Shown: positions 35,107 to 45,791, counted from the stretch's first letter. The stretch: 64,000 bases of DNA from an uncultured Marinomonas sp. (GCA_947493575.1 CANLRQ010000003.1:124001-188000), one strand, 5' to 3'. A program made the numbers and translations. Notes: generated by a model from the sequence alone, not told the origin.

Positions 35107-35922
35107 TTACGAAGAGATTTCTTTTTGATTATTCTCTGGCGTTTTACAAGGGTACACGAGTTGAGATAAACGAATACCAACCTCTACATCGCATTTCAAA
35201 GACACCAACTTTCGGCTTAATAAGCATTGCTCATAAAAACCTTTCAACATTTGTTGCTGTTTGTCGGTAAATAGCGATAAGTTTTGGTAAATATTTTCTA
35301 TGGTGTTTTCTTTTTCCATAATTTTAAGTGCGGTTTTTGGGCCAACTCCCATCACACCAGGAATTCTATTAGTTGTATCCCCGACTAAAGCCCAGTAATC
35401 ACCTAACTGCTCACACAAAACACCATACTTTTCTTCTGCCCAAACTCTGTCGTAACCTATTTTGGCAAAACAATCGTACTGTAAAATCTCAGGGTGAGAT
35501 AATAACTGTGAAAAACCTTTATCCGTTGAAACAATATAAGATTTAATATTTTGTGTGGATGCTTTCACAGCAAGCGTCGCAATAATATCGTCTGCTTCCC
35601 AGCCTGTTAGTCTCAAAGAGACTATGCCATTAAAGCGAAACATTTTTGCAAAACTCGGCAGAGCATCTAATAATGCATCATCCATCGGCACCCTACCCAA
35701 CTTATACTCAGGAAAAATGTCATGCCGCCATGTTTTTCCACTGGAATCAAAAACAACAATGGCATGAGTGGGCGTAAATTGTTTGATTAAACGTGCTAAC
35801 GTATCAATAGAGGTCCCTTGAGTTCTTTCTATTCGCCGAACAGTATCTTTTTCTATCTCCAATGCGGCATAAATACGGCGAATAAGATTGAGTCCATCAA
35901 CAATAAGTAATTTTTTTTGCAC
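35107..35922 (-). CDS. xni: Flap endonuclease Xni (ExoIX)-like
   Basis: A 271-residue 5'-3' exonuclease/flap endonuclease homolog related to the N-terminal domain of DNA polymerase I. Acidic metal-binding segments are visible (LLIVDGLNLI, VVFDSSG, GWEADDIIATLA, STDKGFSQLL), followed by the helix-hairpin-helix GVMGVGPKTALKIM. I prefer the GTG start at 35922, preceded by AAGG with 6-base spacing, because MQKKLLIVDGLN-type openings are usual; the longer frame to 35979 adds 19 atypical residues. Confidence 0.88.
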   Translation of the reverse strand: MQKKLLIVDGLNLIRRIYAALEIEKDTVRRIERTQGTSIDTLARLIKQFTPTHAIVVFDSSGKTWRHDIFPEYKLGRVPMDDALLDALPSFAKMFRFNGIVSLRLTGWEADDIIATLAVKASTQNIKSYIVSTDKGFSQLLSHPEILQYDCFAKIGYDRVWAEEKYGVLCEQLGDYWALVGDTTNRIPGVMGVGPKTALKIMEKENTIENIYQNLSLFTDKQQQMLKGFYEQCLLSRKLVSLKCDVEVGIRLSQLVYPCKTPENNQKEISS

Positions 35923-36025
35923 AAGTTGCCTTATTTCTTGGTAATGAGTGATAACCTTAGTAATACAAAAGAGTAGCATGAAATTTGCGTATCAATCTCT
36001 GCCAATTCATTAAGAAGGATTCAAG

Positions 36026-37282
36026 ATGACTCTATTAAATAAATGCATTTCTATGCTTGCCCTATCTGCATCATTATCCCTATCTCAGCAAGCGTATTCA
36101 AATAACGATAATATCAATGCCGTCATTGGCTTACACAGTAGCCAAATTGTTGAGTTAAATTTACACAATGATAAGCCACAATTGCCTATTACTAAGGGCA
36201 GTCTTCTACCTCTTGACGATTTTTTTAAGGGAATTTCATTACCTATTGAAAACTATGTTTCTCAATGGGTGCAACATTTAAATCAAGATGTAAAAGTAGA
36301 ACACAAAACCAGACAACTTAATTTTCAAGGGCAACTAGCAGAAGTCACTCAGAGCGAGTTTTCCTTAAAAATCAATCAAGCACTCGTTAAGTTTCCTATT
36401 TCAGACTTTTATCTTATTCCGAATACTGCAACTCAGAGTTCTAATAGCCCGAAACACAGCACCTTTACAGGGGATATAACCTATCAAACACCTGTACTCA
36501 CTTGGCAACCTAAACTCAGTATTCTATTTCAAAACGATGAGATTAAACTTATTGAAAACGCATTAATTTCCAATAATTCAAATCAATACATCATGTTAGA
36601 CAACCCAGTTTTACACCTTTCACAATCTACACATTCTAATGTAAGGTTTAAAACAGAACGTTTGTCAGCCATGGCCAGCGATTCAGCACCTTCTGTAAAT
36701 TATTCCAATGATGAAGTTATTATTCCTTTAGTAGACAGCAAGATTGAACTATCTCCATTTACGGATTATTTAACCCCTATTCAGCAACAAACACTGCCGA
36801 TTTTAAAACGCACTCTTAAATCAGATATATCCACTTACCCTCAATTTTTGGGCGAACTATCATTGCAGTTCCGCCAATCCTACAAGGTCAAGTTGTCAAA
36901 AGAAGCACTCCCTGGCAATTATCAAACCTATTGGAAAAATCAAAACCATTATTTACCAAGCAATACTATTTCTTTAGATAAAACCCGCTTAGGGCAACAG
37001 CTGGAGCTTACTCCTAATCAAAACCATGACATTAAAAGCACTTTAAAGTTGGTTAGTGCAACAGGCAGAAGATTGCCATTGTCTCAAACGTGGGAACTGA
37101 CTCTAGAAAACATGTCCAAAAATAAACAGGATTATCAGGTTAATCATAATATGAACGGCATTGTAACAAATACCACTGGCTCCCCATCAGAACCAAATGG
37201 AGTGCATTCAAGGCAATTTATCGGAACATTATCAGCACAACAAACAAAAACGTTACGCTATACTGTCACGCTAACACAGTAA
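36026..37282 (+). CDS. Secreted protein of unknown function, DUF4139-like tail
   Basis: A 418-residue protein with a signal peptide (MTLLNKCISMLALSASLSLSQQAYS, cleavage after about residue 25). It is a predicted beta-rich periplasmic or surface protein. The last third (TWELTLENMSKNKQDYQVNH to LSAQQTKTLRYTVTLTQ) resembles the C-terminal Ig-like part of DUF4139 proteins, but the match is weak. It stands alone between xni and tolC, in the direction of tolC and 169 bp from it. Confidence 0.6.
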   Translation: MTLLNKCISMLALSASLSLSQQAYSNNDNINAVIGLHSSQIVELNLHNDKPQLPITKGSLLPLDDFFKGISLPIENYVSQWVQHLNQDVKVEHKTRQLNFQGQLAEVTQSEFSLKINQALVKFPISDFYLIPNTATQSSNSPKHSTFTGDITYQTPVLTWQPKLSILFQNDEIKLIENALISNNSNQYIMLDNPVLHLSQSTHSNVRFKTERLSAMASDSAPSVNYSNDEVIIPLVDSKIELSPFTDYLTPIQQQTLPILKRTLKSDISTYPQFLGELSLQFRQSYKVKLSKEALPGNYQTYWKNQNHYLPSNTISLDKTRLGQQLELTPNQNHDIKSTLKLVSATGRRLPLSQTWELTLENMSKNKQDYQVNHNMNGIVTNTTGSPSEPNGVHSRQFIGTLSAQQTKTLRYTVTLTQ

Positions 37283-37451
37283 CGAACTATAAAAGCGCAA
37301 ATTGTAAAGGCACAATCTAAAAAAGCACTACAAAAAGGACGCCTTCATTTATATGGCTATTGTTTATATAAGATATGCCAAGAATGGAGCTGTGAATTCA
37401 TACCTTCTAAGGTAATATTATTATTTTTCATACTAAGGGCATTACATATTC

Positions 37452-38756
37452 ATGAAAAAGCATATTCTAGCTACAGTCATTGCCGCAGCAAGCATTAGCA
37501 ATGTATACGCAGAGTCGTTATTGGACGTGTATAAACTTGCACAGGACCATGACCCTAGCTTACGTTCAGCCGCTGCTACTTACGAAGCACAAAAAGAAGA
37601 AGTTACTATTACGAAAGGGAATTTATTTCCTGAAATCACCTTTAATGGAAACTTAGGATATAGCAACTCTGACTCGCCAACATTTGATGGCAGCAGAACA
37701 TCAAATGCTTTGTCATTAAACATGAATTACCCTATTTACTCTCCAGCATTAGGGTACGCAGTGGACGCCGTTGAAATTAATTTTGATAGCGCTGCGATTG
37801 ATTATGAAAATGCCAAAGAAAACCTAGCACTACAATCCCTAACAGAATATTTTGATCTACTTATTGCTCAGGCCACGCTAAAAAACACTGAAGCTCAAGT
37901 GCGAAGTAATGCTAGCCAATTAGATCGAGTTAAAAAACAATTTGATGTCGGTCTGGTATCAATTACTGATATGCAAGATGCACAAGCGGCTTATGATGCA
38001 GTAAAAGTACGCTCTTTATCTGCGTATTCTGATGTACTAAAAGCTCAACAAGCGCTATATCAAAGAACAGGGAAAAAAATCACTCAGATCCCTGAACTTT
38101 CAAGTGATTACAAGATTGAATTGGAAAAAGACTTCACAGTAAATCAACTTGTTCCAAAAGCCAAAAAGAACAATACAGATATCAGAACATTGAATTTGGC
38201 TGTGCAAGCGGCTGAAACAAACATTCAAATACAAGAGTCAAATGGTCGCTCTCCTACCGTCATACTAACTGGCTCATTAAGCCATTCTAACCTCGATGCC
38301 TCACCTTCAGGCGACTCTGATGGTGATACTACTGATGCCTCAATCGGCATAGGTGTGAGTATTCCCCTGTATAAAGGTGGAGCAATAAATGCCGCTGTAC
38401 GTCAATCCATTGCATCAACTGAAGCGGTTAAAGAGTCGCGTGAAGCGGCACTGCAAACGCTTGAGTTAAATATACGCAGTCTTTACCTCGACCTTGAAAC
38501 ATCCGTTGCTCAGGTTGAAGCTCAGGCACAGTTAATACGCTCTCGTAAAAGTGCATTAGAAGCAACTCAAGCGGGTTACGATGCTGGCATCAGAAACTTG
38601 GTTGAATTGTTAACAGCACAATCAAATTTATACGATGCACAAAACACCTACGAACAATTACGTTATGGTTTTGTCGTTCAAAAGCTGAATTTACTGGAAT
38701 TAACAGGTGAGCTTACTGAGAAAGAGATTCAAGAATTAGACTCTTGGCTAAAGTAA
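37452..38756 (+). CDS. tolC: TolC-family outer-membrane channel protein
   Basis: A 434-residue protein with a signal peptide (cleavage near YAES) and two OEP repeats of long coiled-coil helices (about 25-215 and 235-425). The repeat signatures YDAQNTYEQLRYGFVVQKLNLLELTGEL and SIGIGVSIPLYKGGAINAAVRQS are typical of TolC. It forms the outer-membrane duct for RND and type I export. It is unlinked to an inner-membrane pump here, as is usual for the general TolC. Confidence 0.92.
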   Translation: MKKHILATVIAAASISNVYAESLLDVYKLAQDHDPSLRSAAATYEAQKEEVTITKGNLFPEITFNGNLGYSNSDSPTFDGSRTSNALSLNMNYPIYSPALGYAVDAVEINFDSAAIDYENAKENLALQSLTEYFDLLIAQATLKNTEAQVRSNASQLDRVKKQFDVGLVSITDMQDAQAAYDAVKVRSLSAYSDVLKAQQALYQRTGKKITQIPELSSDYKIELEKDFTVNQLVPKAKKNNTDIRTLNLAVQAAETNIQIQESNGRSPTVILTGSLSHSNLDASPSGDSDGDTTDASIGIGVSIPLYKGGAINAAVRQSIASTEAVKESREAALQTLELNIRSLYLDLETSVAQVEAQAQLIRSRKSALEATQAGYDAGIRNLVELLTAQSNLYDAQNTYEQLRYGFVVQKLNLLELTGELTEKEIQELDSWLK

Positions 38757-38777
38757 CCGATTAGATTCTGCTATAAA

Positions 38778-38818
38778 AAAACGCCCTCAGAAGATACTCA
38801 CTCTTCTTAGGGCGTTTT
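38778..38818. terminator. Bidirectional terminator between tolC and the aminopeptidase gene
   Basis: A 17-bp stem (AAAACGCCCTCAGAAGA with one mismatch to its partner) around a short loop, with A and T tracts outside. It lies between two convergent genes. Confidence 0.92.
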
Positions 38819-38839
38819 CTATTTTATCGTCTACTTCTT

Positions 38840-40144
38840 TTATTCCATTGTCATCAGAACTGGTGTATTAATAAAGCGTTTTAGCACTTTTGCTAACCCG
38901 TAGGCATCCTCACTTCCCGCTAGCTCTCGAATTGAGTGCATACCAAAAGTCGGCAACCCAATATCCAGTGTTGGTACTCCAATGCCACCCGCTATAATAG
39001 GCCCCACAGTACTACCGCAAGCCATATCAGAACGCACAACAAAAGTTTGTACCTCATAACCTTCTTGATTTGCTAAATCTCGATACACACCAGCCGTTTC
39101 ACTATTGGTGGCATAACGCTGGTTGCTGTTCACCTTAATCACTGCACCAGAGTTAATCATAGGCGCATGAAGCTTGTCATGCTTAGCGGCATAATTCGGG
39201 TGCAAGCCATGGGCATTATCGGCTGAAATCAACATAGAGCGGTTAATCGATTGTACAAAGTGCTCAGGGTTTGGAGACAATCTCTGCAAGACATCTTCCA
39301 AAAACGGACCATTTGCACCACTGGCCGATAAACTTCCAACTTCTTCATGGTCTGTACAAATAAGCAATGCGGGTTGGCTACTGTCTTTACCTGCAATAAG
39401 CGCGTCTAATCCAACAAAGCAGCTGAGCAAGTTGTCTAAACGGGCCGAACAAATAAATTCTTTATTAATTCCGACTAGTGCTGGTGCTTGGGTGTCGTAC
39501 ATAGATAACTCAAAGTCAAGTAACTCCAATTTACCTAGATCTGGATGCTGTTTTTCCACTTGATCTAAAATCACCTTTTGCAAATCAAGTTCAGAGTTTG
39601 CCAAGCCAAGTATTGGCAGCATTTCTTCTTGAGGGTTCACTGAAAACCCATCATTCACCCCTCTATTAAGATGTATGGCTAAATTAGGCACTACCGCAAT
39701 AGGCTCTTTAAAATCAATCAGACGGCTAATACGCTCCCCCGTTGATAGTTTTAAAGTAACTCGACCTGCAATGGAAAGGTCTCTATCTAACCATGTATGT
39801 AATAAAACACCGCCATAAGTCTCAACACCTAACTGGTGATAACCAGAACGAGTTACCTGTGCATTTGGTTTCAATTTAAGACAAGGGCTATCCGTGTGCC
39901 CCCCAATCATTCTCCAGCCAGTATCGTGAAAATTCACAGCAGGGGCAGTGAAAGCAATAATGGACGAAGCATTACGCGTAACAAAATATTGCTCACCTTC
40001 ACTAATAACCCAATGATCCTGCTCTTTCAATTCTGCAAAACCATTTTCTAGCAACGTCTGCTTCATTGTTTCAACTGCATGAAAAGGCGTAGGTGAATTG
40101 TGTAAAAATGATAATAAGGATTGATTAAAAGATTGATTTTGCAT
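38840..40144 (-). CDS. apeB: M18-family aminopeptidase
   Basis: The 434-residue dizinc aminopeptidase is of the aspartyl/DAP type (ApeB). Metal and catalytic segments seen: IGGHTDSPCLKLKP, RLDNLLSCFVGLDAL, ICTDHEEVGSLSASGANG, SADNAHGLHPNY and GIGVPTLDIGLPTFGMHSIRE. It removes N-terminal residues from peptides in the cytoplasm. Confidence 0.94.
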   Translation of the reverse strand: MQNQSFNQSLLSFLHNSPTPFHAVETMKQTLLENGFAELKEQDHWVISEGEQYFVTRNASSIIAFTAPAVNFHDTGWRMIGGHTDSPCLKLKPNAQVTRSGYHQLGVETYGGVLLHTWLDRDLSIAGRVTLKLSTGERISRLIDFKEPIAVVPNLAIHLNRGVNDGFSVNPQEEMLPILGLANSELDLQKVILDQVEKQHPDLGKLELLDFELSMYDTQAPALVGINKEFICSARLDNLLSCFVGLDALIAGKDSSQPALLICTDHEEVGSLSASGANGPFLEDVLQRLSPNPEHFVQSINRSMLISADNAHGLHPNYAAKHDKLHAPMINSGAVIKVNSNQRYATNSETAGVYRDLANQEGYEVQTFVVRSDMACGSTVGPIIAGGIGVPTLDIGLPTFGMHSIRELAGSEDAYGLAKVLKRFINTPVLMTME

Positions 40145-40265
40145 AATTTTTAGTTTGCCTAAATATAAAAAAAGACTTTTTAAAGGATTAACTGGTCATC
40201 TTGCACCATGTCTAATATGATTTCCAAAATGAATATGGATAATTATTTAAGAGAACCGAATCCAA

Positions 40266-42275
40266 ATGAATTATAAACGTTTATTTATTTGCCTTGTTAT
40301 GGGGGCAATGTTCGCTGTATCAAATGCGTTTGCTTACATTGAGCTTCAGCCATTAGAGAATAATAAAAAAGTATCTCAACAACTCGTAGAAATACTTGAG
40401 CGCGTTCACTATAACAAAACCACCATCAATGATGAAACTTCATTAAAAGCTTTCGGTCAGTACTTAAACTCACTAGACCCAAGCAAGAGTTTCTTTTTAC
40501 AAAGTGATATCGACAATTTTGCCATTCACAAACTGGAATTTGATGACGCATTAAGAACAGGAAAAATTCAGATAGCTTATGATATTTACAATGTTTTTTT
40601 AAAGCATTTAGACGTGCGTTTGAGACACTTGATAGAGACATTGCCTGATACAATTAAGTCCTTTAACTACACAAAAGACGAATATTTAAGCATTGATGTA
40701 GAAGCTCTGGAATGGTCAACTACTGAAAAAGAATTGGATGAAGTATGGCGAAAACGCATAAAAAATCGTGCATTGATTTTAAAAATGAATGGACAAAGCG
40801 AAACAGAAATTATTGAGTCATTGACTCGACGTTATAAAAATCAGCTCAAGCAAGTTGAGCAAACTGATGCCATGGATGTTTTTCAAATATTCACTAATGC
40901 CATTACCGCAAGTTTAGACCCTCATACAAGCTATTACGCTCCACGAGCTTCAGAAACCTTTAATATAAACATGAGTTTATCACTAGAAGGAATAGGTGCG
41001 GTTTTACAACAAGAAGACGACTCAACAAAAGTCGTGCGCCTTGTTCCTGGAGGCCCAGCTGCATCACAAAGCGAACTTGCTCCAAATGATAAAATCATTG
41101 CAGTTGGTCAAGACGGTGAAAAAATGATCGATGTTGTTGGCATGAGACTAGATGATGTTGTTGATATGATTCGTGGTGAAAGAGACACTACCGTCAACTT
41201 GGAAATCATACCTTCTAAGGGTAATGGTCAAACAAGCAAAATCATTTCTATTATTCGTAAGAAAGTTAAATTAGAAGATCAATCCGCTCAAAAGCACATT
41301 GTTGAAATTGAACGTGATGGAACAACTTATAAAATTGGTATTATTAAACTTCCTACTTTCTATTCTGATTTTGCCGCTATTCAAGCAGGTGAACGCAATT
41401 ATAAAAGTTCAACACGAGATACAAAAAAACTGATTGAAGAATTACGTAAAGAAAACATTGCAGGCCTAGTACTTGATTTACGTGGCAATGGTGGCGGTTC
41501 ATTGCAAGAAGCCAATGCACTCACGGGACTTTTTATTCCATCTGGCCCTACCGTACAAATCCGAGATGCCAGCGGTCGAGTTAGCATTCTAGGTGACCAG
41601 GATCGCAGTGTTACTTACAGTGGACCAATGGCGATTTTAGTCAATAGAATGAGTGCTTCAGCATCTGAAATTGTCGCTGGTGCGTTACAAGATTATGGAC
41701 GCAGTATTATCTTAGGTGGCCAAACATTCGGTAAAGGTACAGTACAGGTACTACAGGAACTTAGTAAAGGTCAGCTGAAGATAACCCAAGCAAAATTTTA
41801 TCGAGTCTCTGGTGAAAGTACTCAACATAAAGGAGTCGTTCCAGATATTTCGTTCCCTTCTCTACTTGATGAAAACAGTGTTGGCGAAAGCGCTCTCGAA
41901 AACCCATTACCGTGGGATCAGATTCATGAAACTCGCTACCCTGTTTATTGGGACATACCATCCATTACTCCTGCTTTAACAAAGCAGCACAAAAATCGTA
42001 TTAAGAAAGACCCTAACTTTATCTCAGTCATTGAACAAATCGACTATATAAAAGAAAGGAACGATGCCACCAAACAGATTTCCTTGAAAGAACAAGACAG
42101 ATTAGAACAACAAGAGTTAAGTAAACAGGCTGAGCTTGATCGTGAAAATAAACGTAGAAAAGCGCTCAATTTAGAACAAATTGAATCTGTTGATGAGATT
42201 ACCCCAATAGATGAAGACAGTTTTGAACATGAAGCTGGAGAAATTCTTTTGGACTTTATCTCACTGAACCAATAA
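40266..42275 (+). CDS. prc: Tail-specific protease Prc
   Basis: A 669-residue periplasmic S41 protease with a signal peptide (about residues 1-23). An N-terminal helical domain is followed by a PDZ at about 225-310 (SLEGIGAVLQQEDD) and the catalytic domain, with serine in NRMSASASEIVAGALQDYGR and lysine in GGQTFGKGTVQVLQELSKGQLK. A long charged C-terminal tail follows. It degrades misfolded periplasmic proteins and trims penicillin-binding protein 3 in relatives. Confidence 0.95.
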   Translation: MNYKRLFICLVMGAMFAVSNAFAYIELQPLENNKKVSQQLVEILERVHYNKTTINDETSLKAFGQYLNSLDPSKSFFLQSDIDNFAIHKLEFDDALRTGKIQIAYDIYNVFLKHLDVRLRHLIETLPDTIKSFNYTKDEYLSIDVEALEWSTTEKELDEVWRKRIKNRALILKMNGQSETEIIESLTRRYKNQLKQVEQTDAMDVFQIFTNAITASLDPHTSYYAPRASETFNINMSLSLEGIGAVLQQEDDSTKVVRLVPGGPAASQSELAPNDKIIAVGQDGEKMIDVVGMRLDDVVDMIRGERDTTVNLEIIPSKGNGQTSKIISIIRKKVKLEDQSAQKHIVEIERDGTTYKIGIIKLPTFYSDFAAIQAGERNYKSSTRDTKKLIEELRKENIAGLVLDLRGNGGGSLQEANALTGLFIPSGPTVQIRDASGRVSILGDQDRSVTYSGPMAILVNRMSASASEIVAGALQDYGRSIILGGQTFGKGTVQVLQELSKGQLKITQAKFYRVSGESTQHKGVVPDISFPSLLDENSVGESALENPLPWDQIHETRYPVYWDIPSITPALTKQHKNRIKKDPNFISVIEQIDYIKERNDATKQISLKEQDRLEQQELSKQAELDRENKRRKALNLEQIESVDEITPIDEDSFEHEAGEILLDFISLNQ

Positions 42276-42288
42276 ATAAGCTTTACTC

Positions 42289-42328
42289 ATTACACCTAAT
42301 TCATTTTTGCCAATGTCTTAGGTGTAAT
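42289..42328. terminator. Terminator-like inverted repeat between prc and the DUF2788 gene
   Basis: ATTACACCTAA and TTAGGTGTAAT form a perfect 11-bp stem separated by 18 bases, between two convergent genes. No long T tract follows. Confidence 0.55.
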
Positions 42329-42373
42329 GAATAGCACCCTTGTTAAAATGAAGGGATCTCCCTTCAATAGAAG

Positions 42374-42583
42374 TCACCCGACAAACCCTGTCAATAACTC
42401 AATAATCACACCTTTTAACGCAAATGCCATCATTCCTAAACCTAATCCACCAACAATAATAAAGGTACCTAAACGCCCAGCATTGGCTTTTCGAGCTAAA
42501 TCGAACATAATAAACAATAAGAACAAGCACAAACCAGATACCATTACCGTCATCATAATGGATTCAATTTCTTCTATTTCCAT
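42374..42583 (-). CDS. DUF2788 family membrane protein
   Basis: A 69-residue protein with two hydrophobic helices (about 10-30 and 38-65) and the conserved LFIMFDLARKANAGRLGTFIIVGGLGLGM. It is of the DUF2788 family, small inner-membrane proteins of unknown role in gammaproteobacteria. Confidence 0.85.
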   Translation of the reverse strand: MEIEEIESIMMTVMVSGLCLFLLFIMFDLARKANAGRLGTFIIVGGLGLGMMAFALKGVIIELLTGFVG

Positions 42584-42610
42584 TTTCTAAACACCTTATT
42601 AAGCATCAAT

Positions 42611-42913
42611 ATGGCAAAATCTTCTTCAGACCGCAATACTATCGATTTATTTGGAAAAACACGAGGCCGACCTATCACTCAGCCCATACCTAGAAAGGAA
42701 CAAGTAAAAAATAATAAACGTGCCCAAAGAGCAAAGGATAAAAAGTTAGGGCTCAAACGCCTTGAAATAACGCTTGATCAGGAAAGTATCAATAAATTAG
42801 ATGCATTATGTGAAGATCAAGATATTAAACGAGCAGAATGGTTAACCATGCAAATTGCACTGCTTTATTCAAAACATAAAAGCAACAAAAAAAAGCGCCC
42901 TCCTAAAGAGTGA
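42611..42913 (+). CDS. YbfE-like LexA-regulated protein
   Basis: A 100-residue basic protein with the openings TIDLFGKTRGRP and LKRLEITLDQESINKLDALCE, which match E. coli YbfE, a ribbon-helix-helix-like protein whose gene is in the SOS regulon. No clear CTGT-N8-ACAG box was seen upstream, so the regulation may not be conserved here. Confidence 0.8.
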   Translation: MAKSSSDRNTIDLFGKTRGRPITQPIPRKEQVKNNKRAQRAKDKKLGLKRLEITLDQESINKLDALCEDQDIKRAEWLTMQIALLYSKHKSNKKKRPPKE

Positions 42914-42920
42914 CGCTTTT
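42891..42920 (+). terminator. Terminator of the YbfE-like gene
   Basis: AAAAGCG and CGCTTTT form the outer stem and CTC/GAG an inner one. The hairpin overlaps the stop codon. Confidence 0.6.
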
Positions 42921-42982
42921 CAAAAGTACACTTAACAAGAGCCTTTAACAGCGCTATCTAACAAACAACGTCTTATAAAGGC

Positions 42983-44059
42983 TTATTGATTCTCCAATTG
43001 ACGCAATAAATCAATAACACGAGTGCTCGCCTTTTCCATTTTGGATAGATGCTCAATGCCTTTATCTATATCGCCTTCACGCTTCGCTTCAAGCGCTTCA
43101 ATACCATGTTTATGTACTTCTGCATGGGGTTCATCGATTTGCTTAAAAGCAGACTGGTTTTGAAAATGCTCTTTCCCTTCTGAAAGATACCATTTACCCA
43201 ATCGACAGCTTGTATGATTTGAAACAGATGAGAAATCTGCAACTTTTTCAGCCGCAAAACGATTATGGATGTCTGCTTTCCAAACCATATGATCCATTTT
43301 TACCGTATGCAAAAAACAGTTTACAGATTCACGATCTAATGTTTTTTGCGTTCCAAGTGCCGTACTAATAACGCCTTGAACATTAGAAACAGTTTCTTCC
43401 GTTAAAGAAACTAAATCGGAGCACCCCGTTGCGACTATGTTTATATGCTCATCTGCAATACCTGTGTTCTTTTCAATAGCTTCTACAAGCTGAGCGATTT
43501 CCGCACTGGCGTCACCCGCTTTTTGAGCAAGAGAACGAACCTCATCGGCAACAACGGCGAAACCACGCCCCTGCTCACCCGCACGAGCCGCTTCAATTGC
43601 TGCATTCAGGGCCAATAAATTCGTCTGCTCTGAAATGCCACTAATAATGCCAACAAACTGTGTAATATTGCTTGCTAAAGTTTTTAATGTTTTTACACTT
43701 GAGTGACTTTCAATCGCCCCAGTTTGAATCACATCAATGGCTTTTTGCAATGTATCCATCGCTTTAGCACTGTCATTTGCAGTAGTTGTAAAATCAGTTA
43801 AAGTTTCACTTTCTGAATTCAATGACTGCATGCTTCCTGCAATCGCATCTCGTATTCCAGCCAAGGCATCAGAGCTACTTAATAATAATTTATCAGTCGT
43901 TTTACCTTTGGGTGCAAAGCGTTGCTCTTCTAGTTTCTTCTGAGCCTCTTGATACTTGGTTAATAACTCAGTCATTTCTTGGTCTAAAGAAACTCGATCC
44001 AACTCCAGAGTTTCAACCTTAGCCTCTAACTGTTGGATTTGTTTGCTTTTTCCCCACAT
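42983..44059 (-). CDS. Soluble methyl-accepting chemotaxis protein with CZB domain
   Basis: A 358-residue transducer without membrane segments: an N-terminal coiled coil (about 5-50), the signalling hairpin [38 protein letters not shown], and a C-terminal chemoreceptor zinc-binding (CZB) domain. The zinc ligands are visible in [22 protein letters not shown] and [14 protein letters not shown] domains sense zinc or hypochlorous acid through the zinc-bound cysteine. The cytosolic location implies an intracellular signal. Confidence 0.92.
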   Translation of the reverse strand: MWGKSKQIQQLEAKVETLELDRVSLDQEMTELLTKYQEAQKKLEEQRFAPKGKTTDKLLLSSSDALAGIRDAIAGSMQSLNSESETLTDFTTTANDSAKAMDTLQKAIDVIQTGAIESHSSVKTLKTLASNITQFVGIISGISEQTNLLALNAAIEAARAGEQGRGFAVVADEVRSLAQKAGDASAEIAQLVEAIEKNTGIADEHINIVATGCSDLVSLTEETVSNVQGVISTALGTQKTLDRESVNCFLHTVKMDHMVWKADIHNRFAAEKVADFSSVSNHTSCRLGKWYLSEGKEHFQNQSAFKQIDEPHAEVHKHGIEALEAKREGDIDKGIEHLSKMEKASTRVIDLLRQLENQ

Positions 44060-44127
44060 ATAAACCTCTTAGATTACAGTTGTCTGTTATAATTATCCTA
44101 AATTACCACTAACCACAGAATAAACCC

Positions 44128-44706
44128 ATGGCAAAATTGTATTTTTATTTTTCTGCGATGAATGCAGGCAAGTCCACAGCACTTTTACAGTCCGCTCATA
44201 ACTATAAAGAAAGAGGCATGAAGCCTCTTTTATTCACAGCCGCTTTTGATGATCGTTTTGAGGTTGGTCAGATTTCTTCTCGCATTGGCATTTCAGCTAA
44301 AGCAAATCTTTTTAATCAAACAACCCCGATTTTACAAACCGTTCAAGAAGAACAAACAAAACAAAAGATTGATTGCATTCTTATCGATGAATCTCAATTT
44401 TTAACCAAAGAACAAGTTTACGATCTAACTGAAATTGTTGATATCTTAAAAATACCTGTGTTGGCTTTTGGTATTAGAACTGACTTTAAAGGCGAGCTTT
44501 TTCAAGGTAGCCAAGCATTATTAGCTTGGTCCGATAAGATTATTGAGTTAAAAACAGTCTGTCATTGTGGCAGTAAAGCAACAATGGTGATTCGGGTTGA
44601 TGGAAAAGGCAACACCGTCCACGATGGCGCTCAAGTTGAAATTGGTGGGAACGATCGTTATGTTTCAGTTTGTCGAAAACATTTTAAAGAAGCACTTAAG
44701 GGTTAA
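44128..44706 (+). CDS. tdk: Thymidine kinase
   Basis: A 192-residue type II thymidine kinase that phosphorylates thymidine for salvage. It shows the P-loop SAMNAGKST, the Walker-B-like ILIDESQFL, and zinc-finger cysteines in [14 protein letters not shown] and VCRKHF. rdgC follows after only 2 bp, so the two are probably cotranscribed. Confidence 0.96.
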   Translation: MAKLYFYFSAMNAGKSTALLQSAHNYKERGMKPLLFTAAFDDRFEVGQISSRIGISAKANLFNQTTPILQTVQEEQTKQKIDCILIDESQFLTKEQVYDLTEIVDILKIPVLAFGIRTDFKGELFQGSQALLAWSDKIIELKTVCHCGSKATMVIRVDGKGNTVHDGAQVEIGGNDRYVSVCRKHFKEALKG

Positions 44707-44708
44707 TC

Positions 44709-45623
44709 ATGTGGTTTAAGAACATCCAAATTTTTCATTTAAAAAACATAGAAACACTCGATACTAATGAGTTAATTGATAAGCTACCAGAGTTTCCTTT
44801 AAAAGAATGCGGTAGCCAAGAAGAGTACTCCTTTGGCTGGTTGCCCCTTATTCGCAATAGCGAGCAGTGGAGCCTTACGGGTAACAATTGCTTGATGGTT
44901 CGCGCAGGGAAAGAAGAGAAAGTATTACCCTCTTCAGTTGTCCGTGAAGAATTAGAAAATAAAGTATCAGAGATAGAATTATTAGAAGGCCGAAAAGTAG
45001 GCAGGAAAGAAAAGTCAGATCTAAAAGACGAACTTGTCTTTACTTTACGCCCAAAAGCATTCTCTAAACGTTCTGACATCTGGTGCTACCTTGATTTAAA
45101 AGCAAAAATTCTGGTTATCAACAGCACTAATGCTAGTTTAACGGAATTATTGTTTAAACATTTACAAACCACTCTTGGTAGCTTCTCAATGATGCCCCTA
45201 CAAGCGCAAGTATCACCATCAAGCATAATGAGTGACTGGCTTTTAAAAAACGCATTGCCAGCAAGCCTTGAAACCGGTGACGAATGTGAGATTCAAGATG
45301 GTTCAGAAGAAAAGGCAAAAATCCGTTTCAAATCCTTAGAGCCTTTATCTGAAGATGTGACACGTCATATAGAACAAGGCATGATGGTGACTAATTTAGG
45401 CCTAATATGGACAGAAAAACTGCGCTTTGTACTGCATGATGACTTAACCCTACGTAAACTCAAATTTGATGACACTTTGAAAGACCAAGCTTTTAGTGAC
45501 TCTCAAGGTGGAGGATTAGCAGATTTAGATGCGAACTTTGCCTTAATGACATTAACCTTAAGGGAGCTTTTTGAATCTTATTGCTTATGGTTTGAAATCA
45601 TTCAACAAGATTTAGTAAGTTAA
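44709..45623 (+). CDS. rdgC: Recombination-associated protein RdgC
   Basis: A 304-residue DNA-binding protein of the RdgC family, recognised by MWFKNIQIFHL, the FGWLPL segment and LTLRKLKFDDTLKDQ. RdgC forms a ring on double-stranded DNA and restrains RecA. It starts 2 bp after tdk. Confidence 0.94.
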   Translation: MWFKNIQIFHLKNIETLDTNELIDKLPEFPLKECGSQEEYSFGWLPLIRNSEQWSLTGNNCLMVRAGKEEKVLPSSVVREELENKVSEIELLEGRKVGRKEKSDLKDELVFTLRPKAFSKRSDIWCYLDLKAKILVINSTNASLTELLFKHLQTTLGSFSMMPLQAQVSPSSIMSDWLLKNALPASLETGDECEIQDGSEEKAKIRFKSLEPLSEDVTRHIEQGMMVTNLGLIWTEKLRFVLHDDLTLRKLKFDDTLKDQAFSDSQGGGLADLDANFALMTLTLRELFESYCLWFEIIQQDLVS

Positions 45624-45631
45624 TAAAACAG

Positions 45632-45674
45632 CTCCCCAATGTTTTCCACAAATTAGGTGGATAACACTGGGGAG
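45632..45674. terminator. Inverted repeat after rdgC
   Basis: CTCCCCAATGTTTTCCAC pairs with GTGGATAACACTGGGGAG at 16 of 18 positions around a 7-base loop. It probably terminates tdk-rdgC, though no T tract follows. Confidence 0.6.
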
Positions 45675-45791
45675 AAAGAGCGATAAGCCAGATAACTCAA
45701 ACACTCACACCGACACTTCACATTTGACACAAAAATTGCCGTATAAATTCAGCATGTGAAATCGTCCAATTAGTAGGCTATTGATATATCA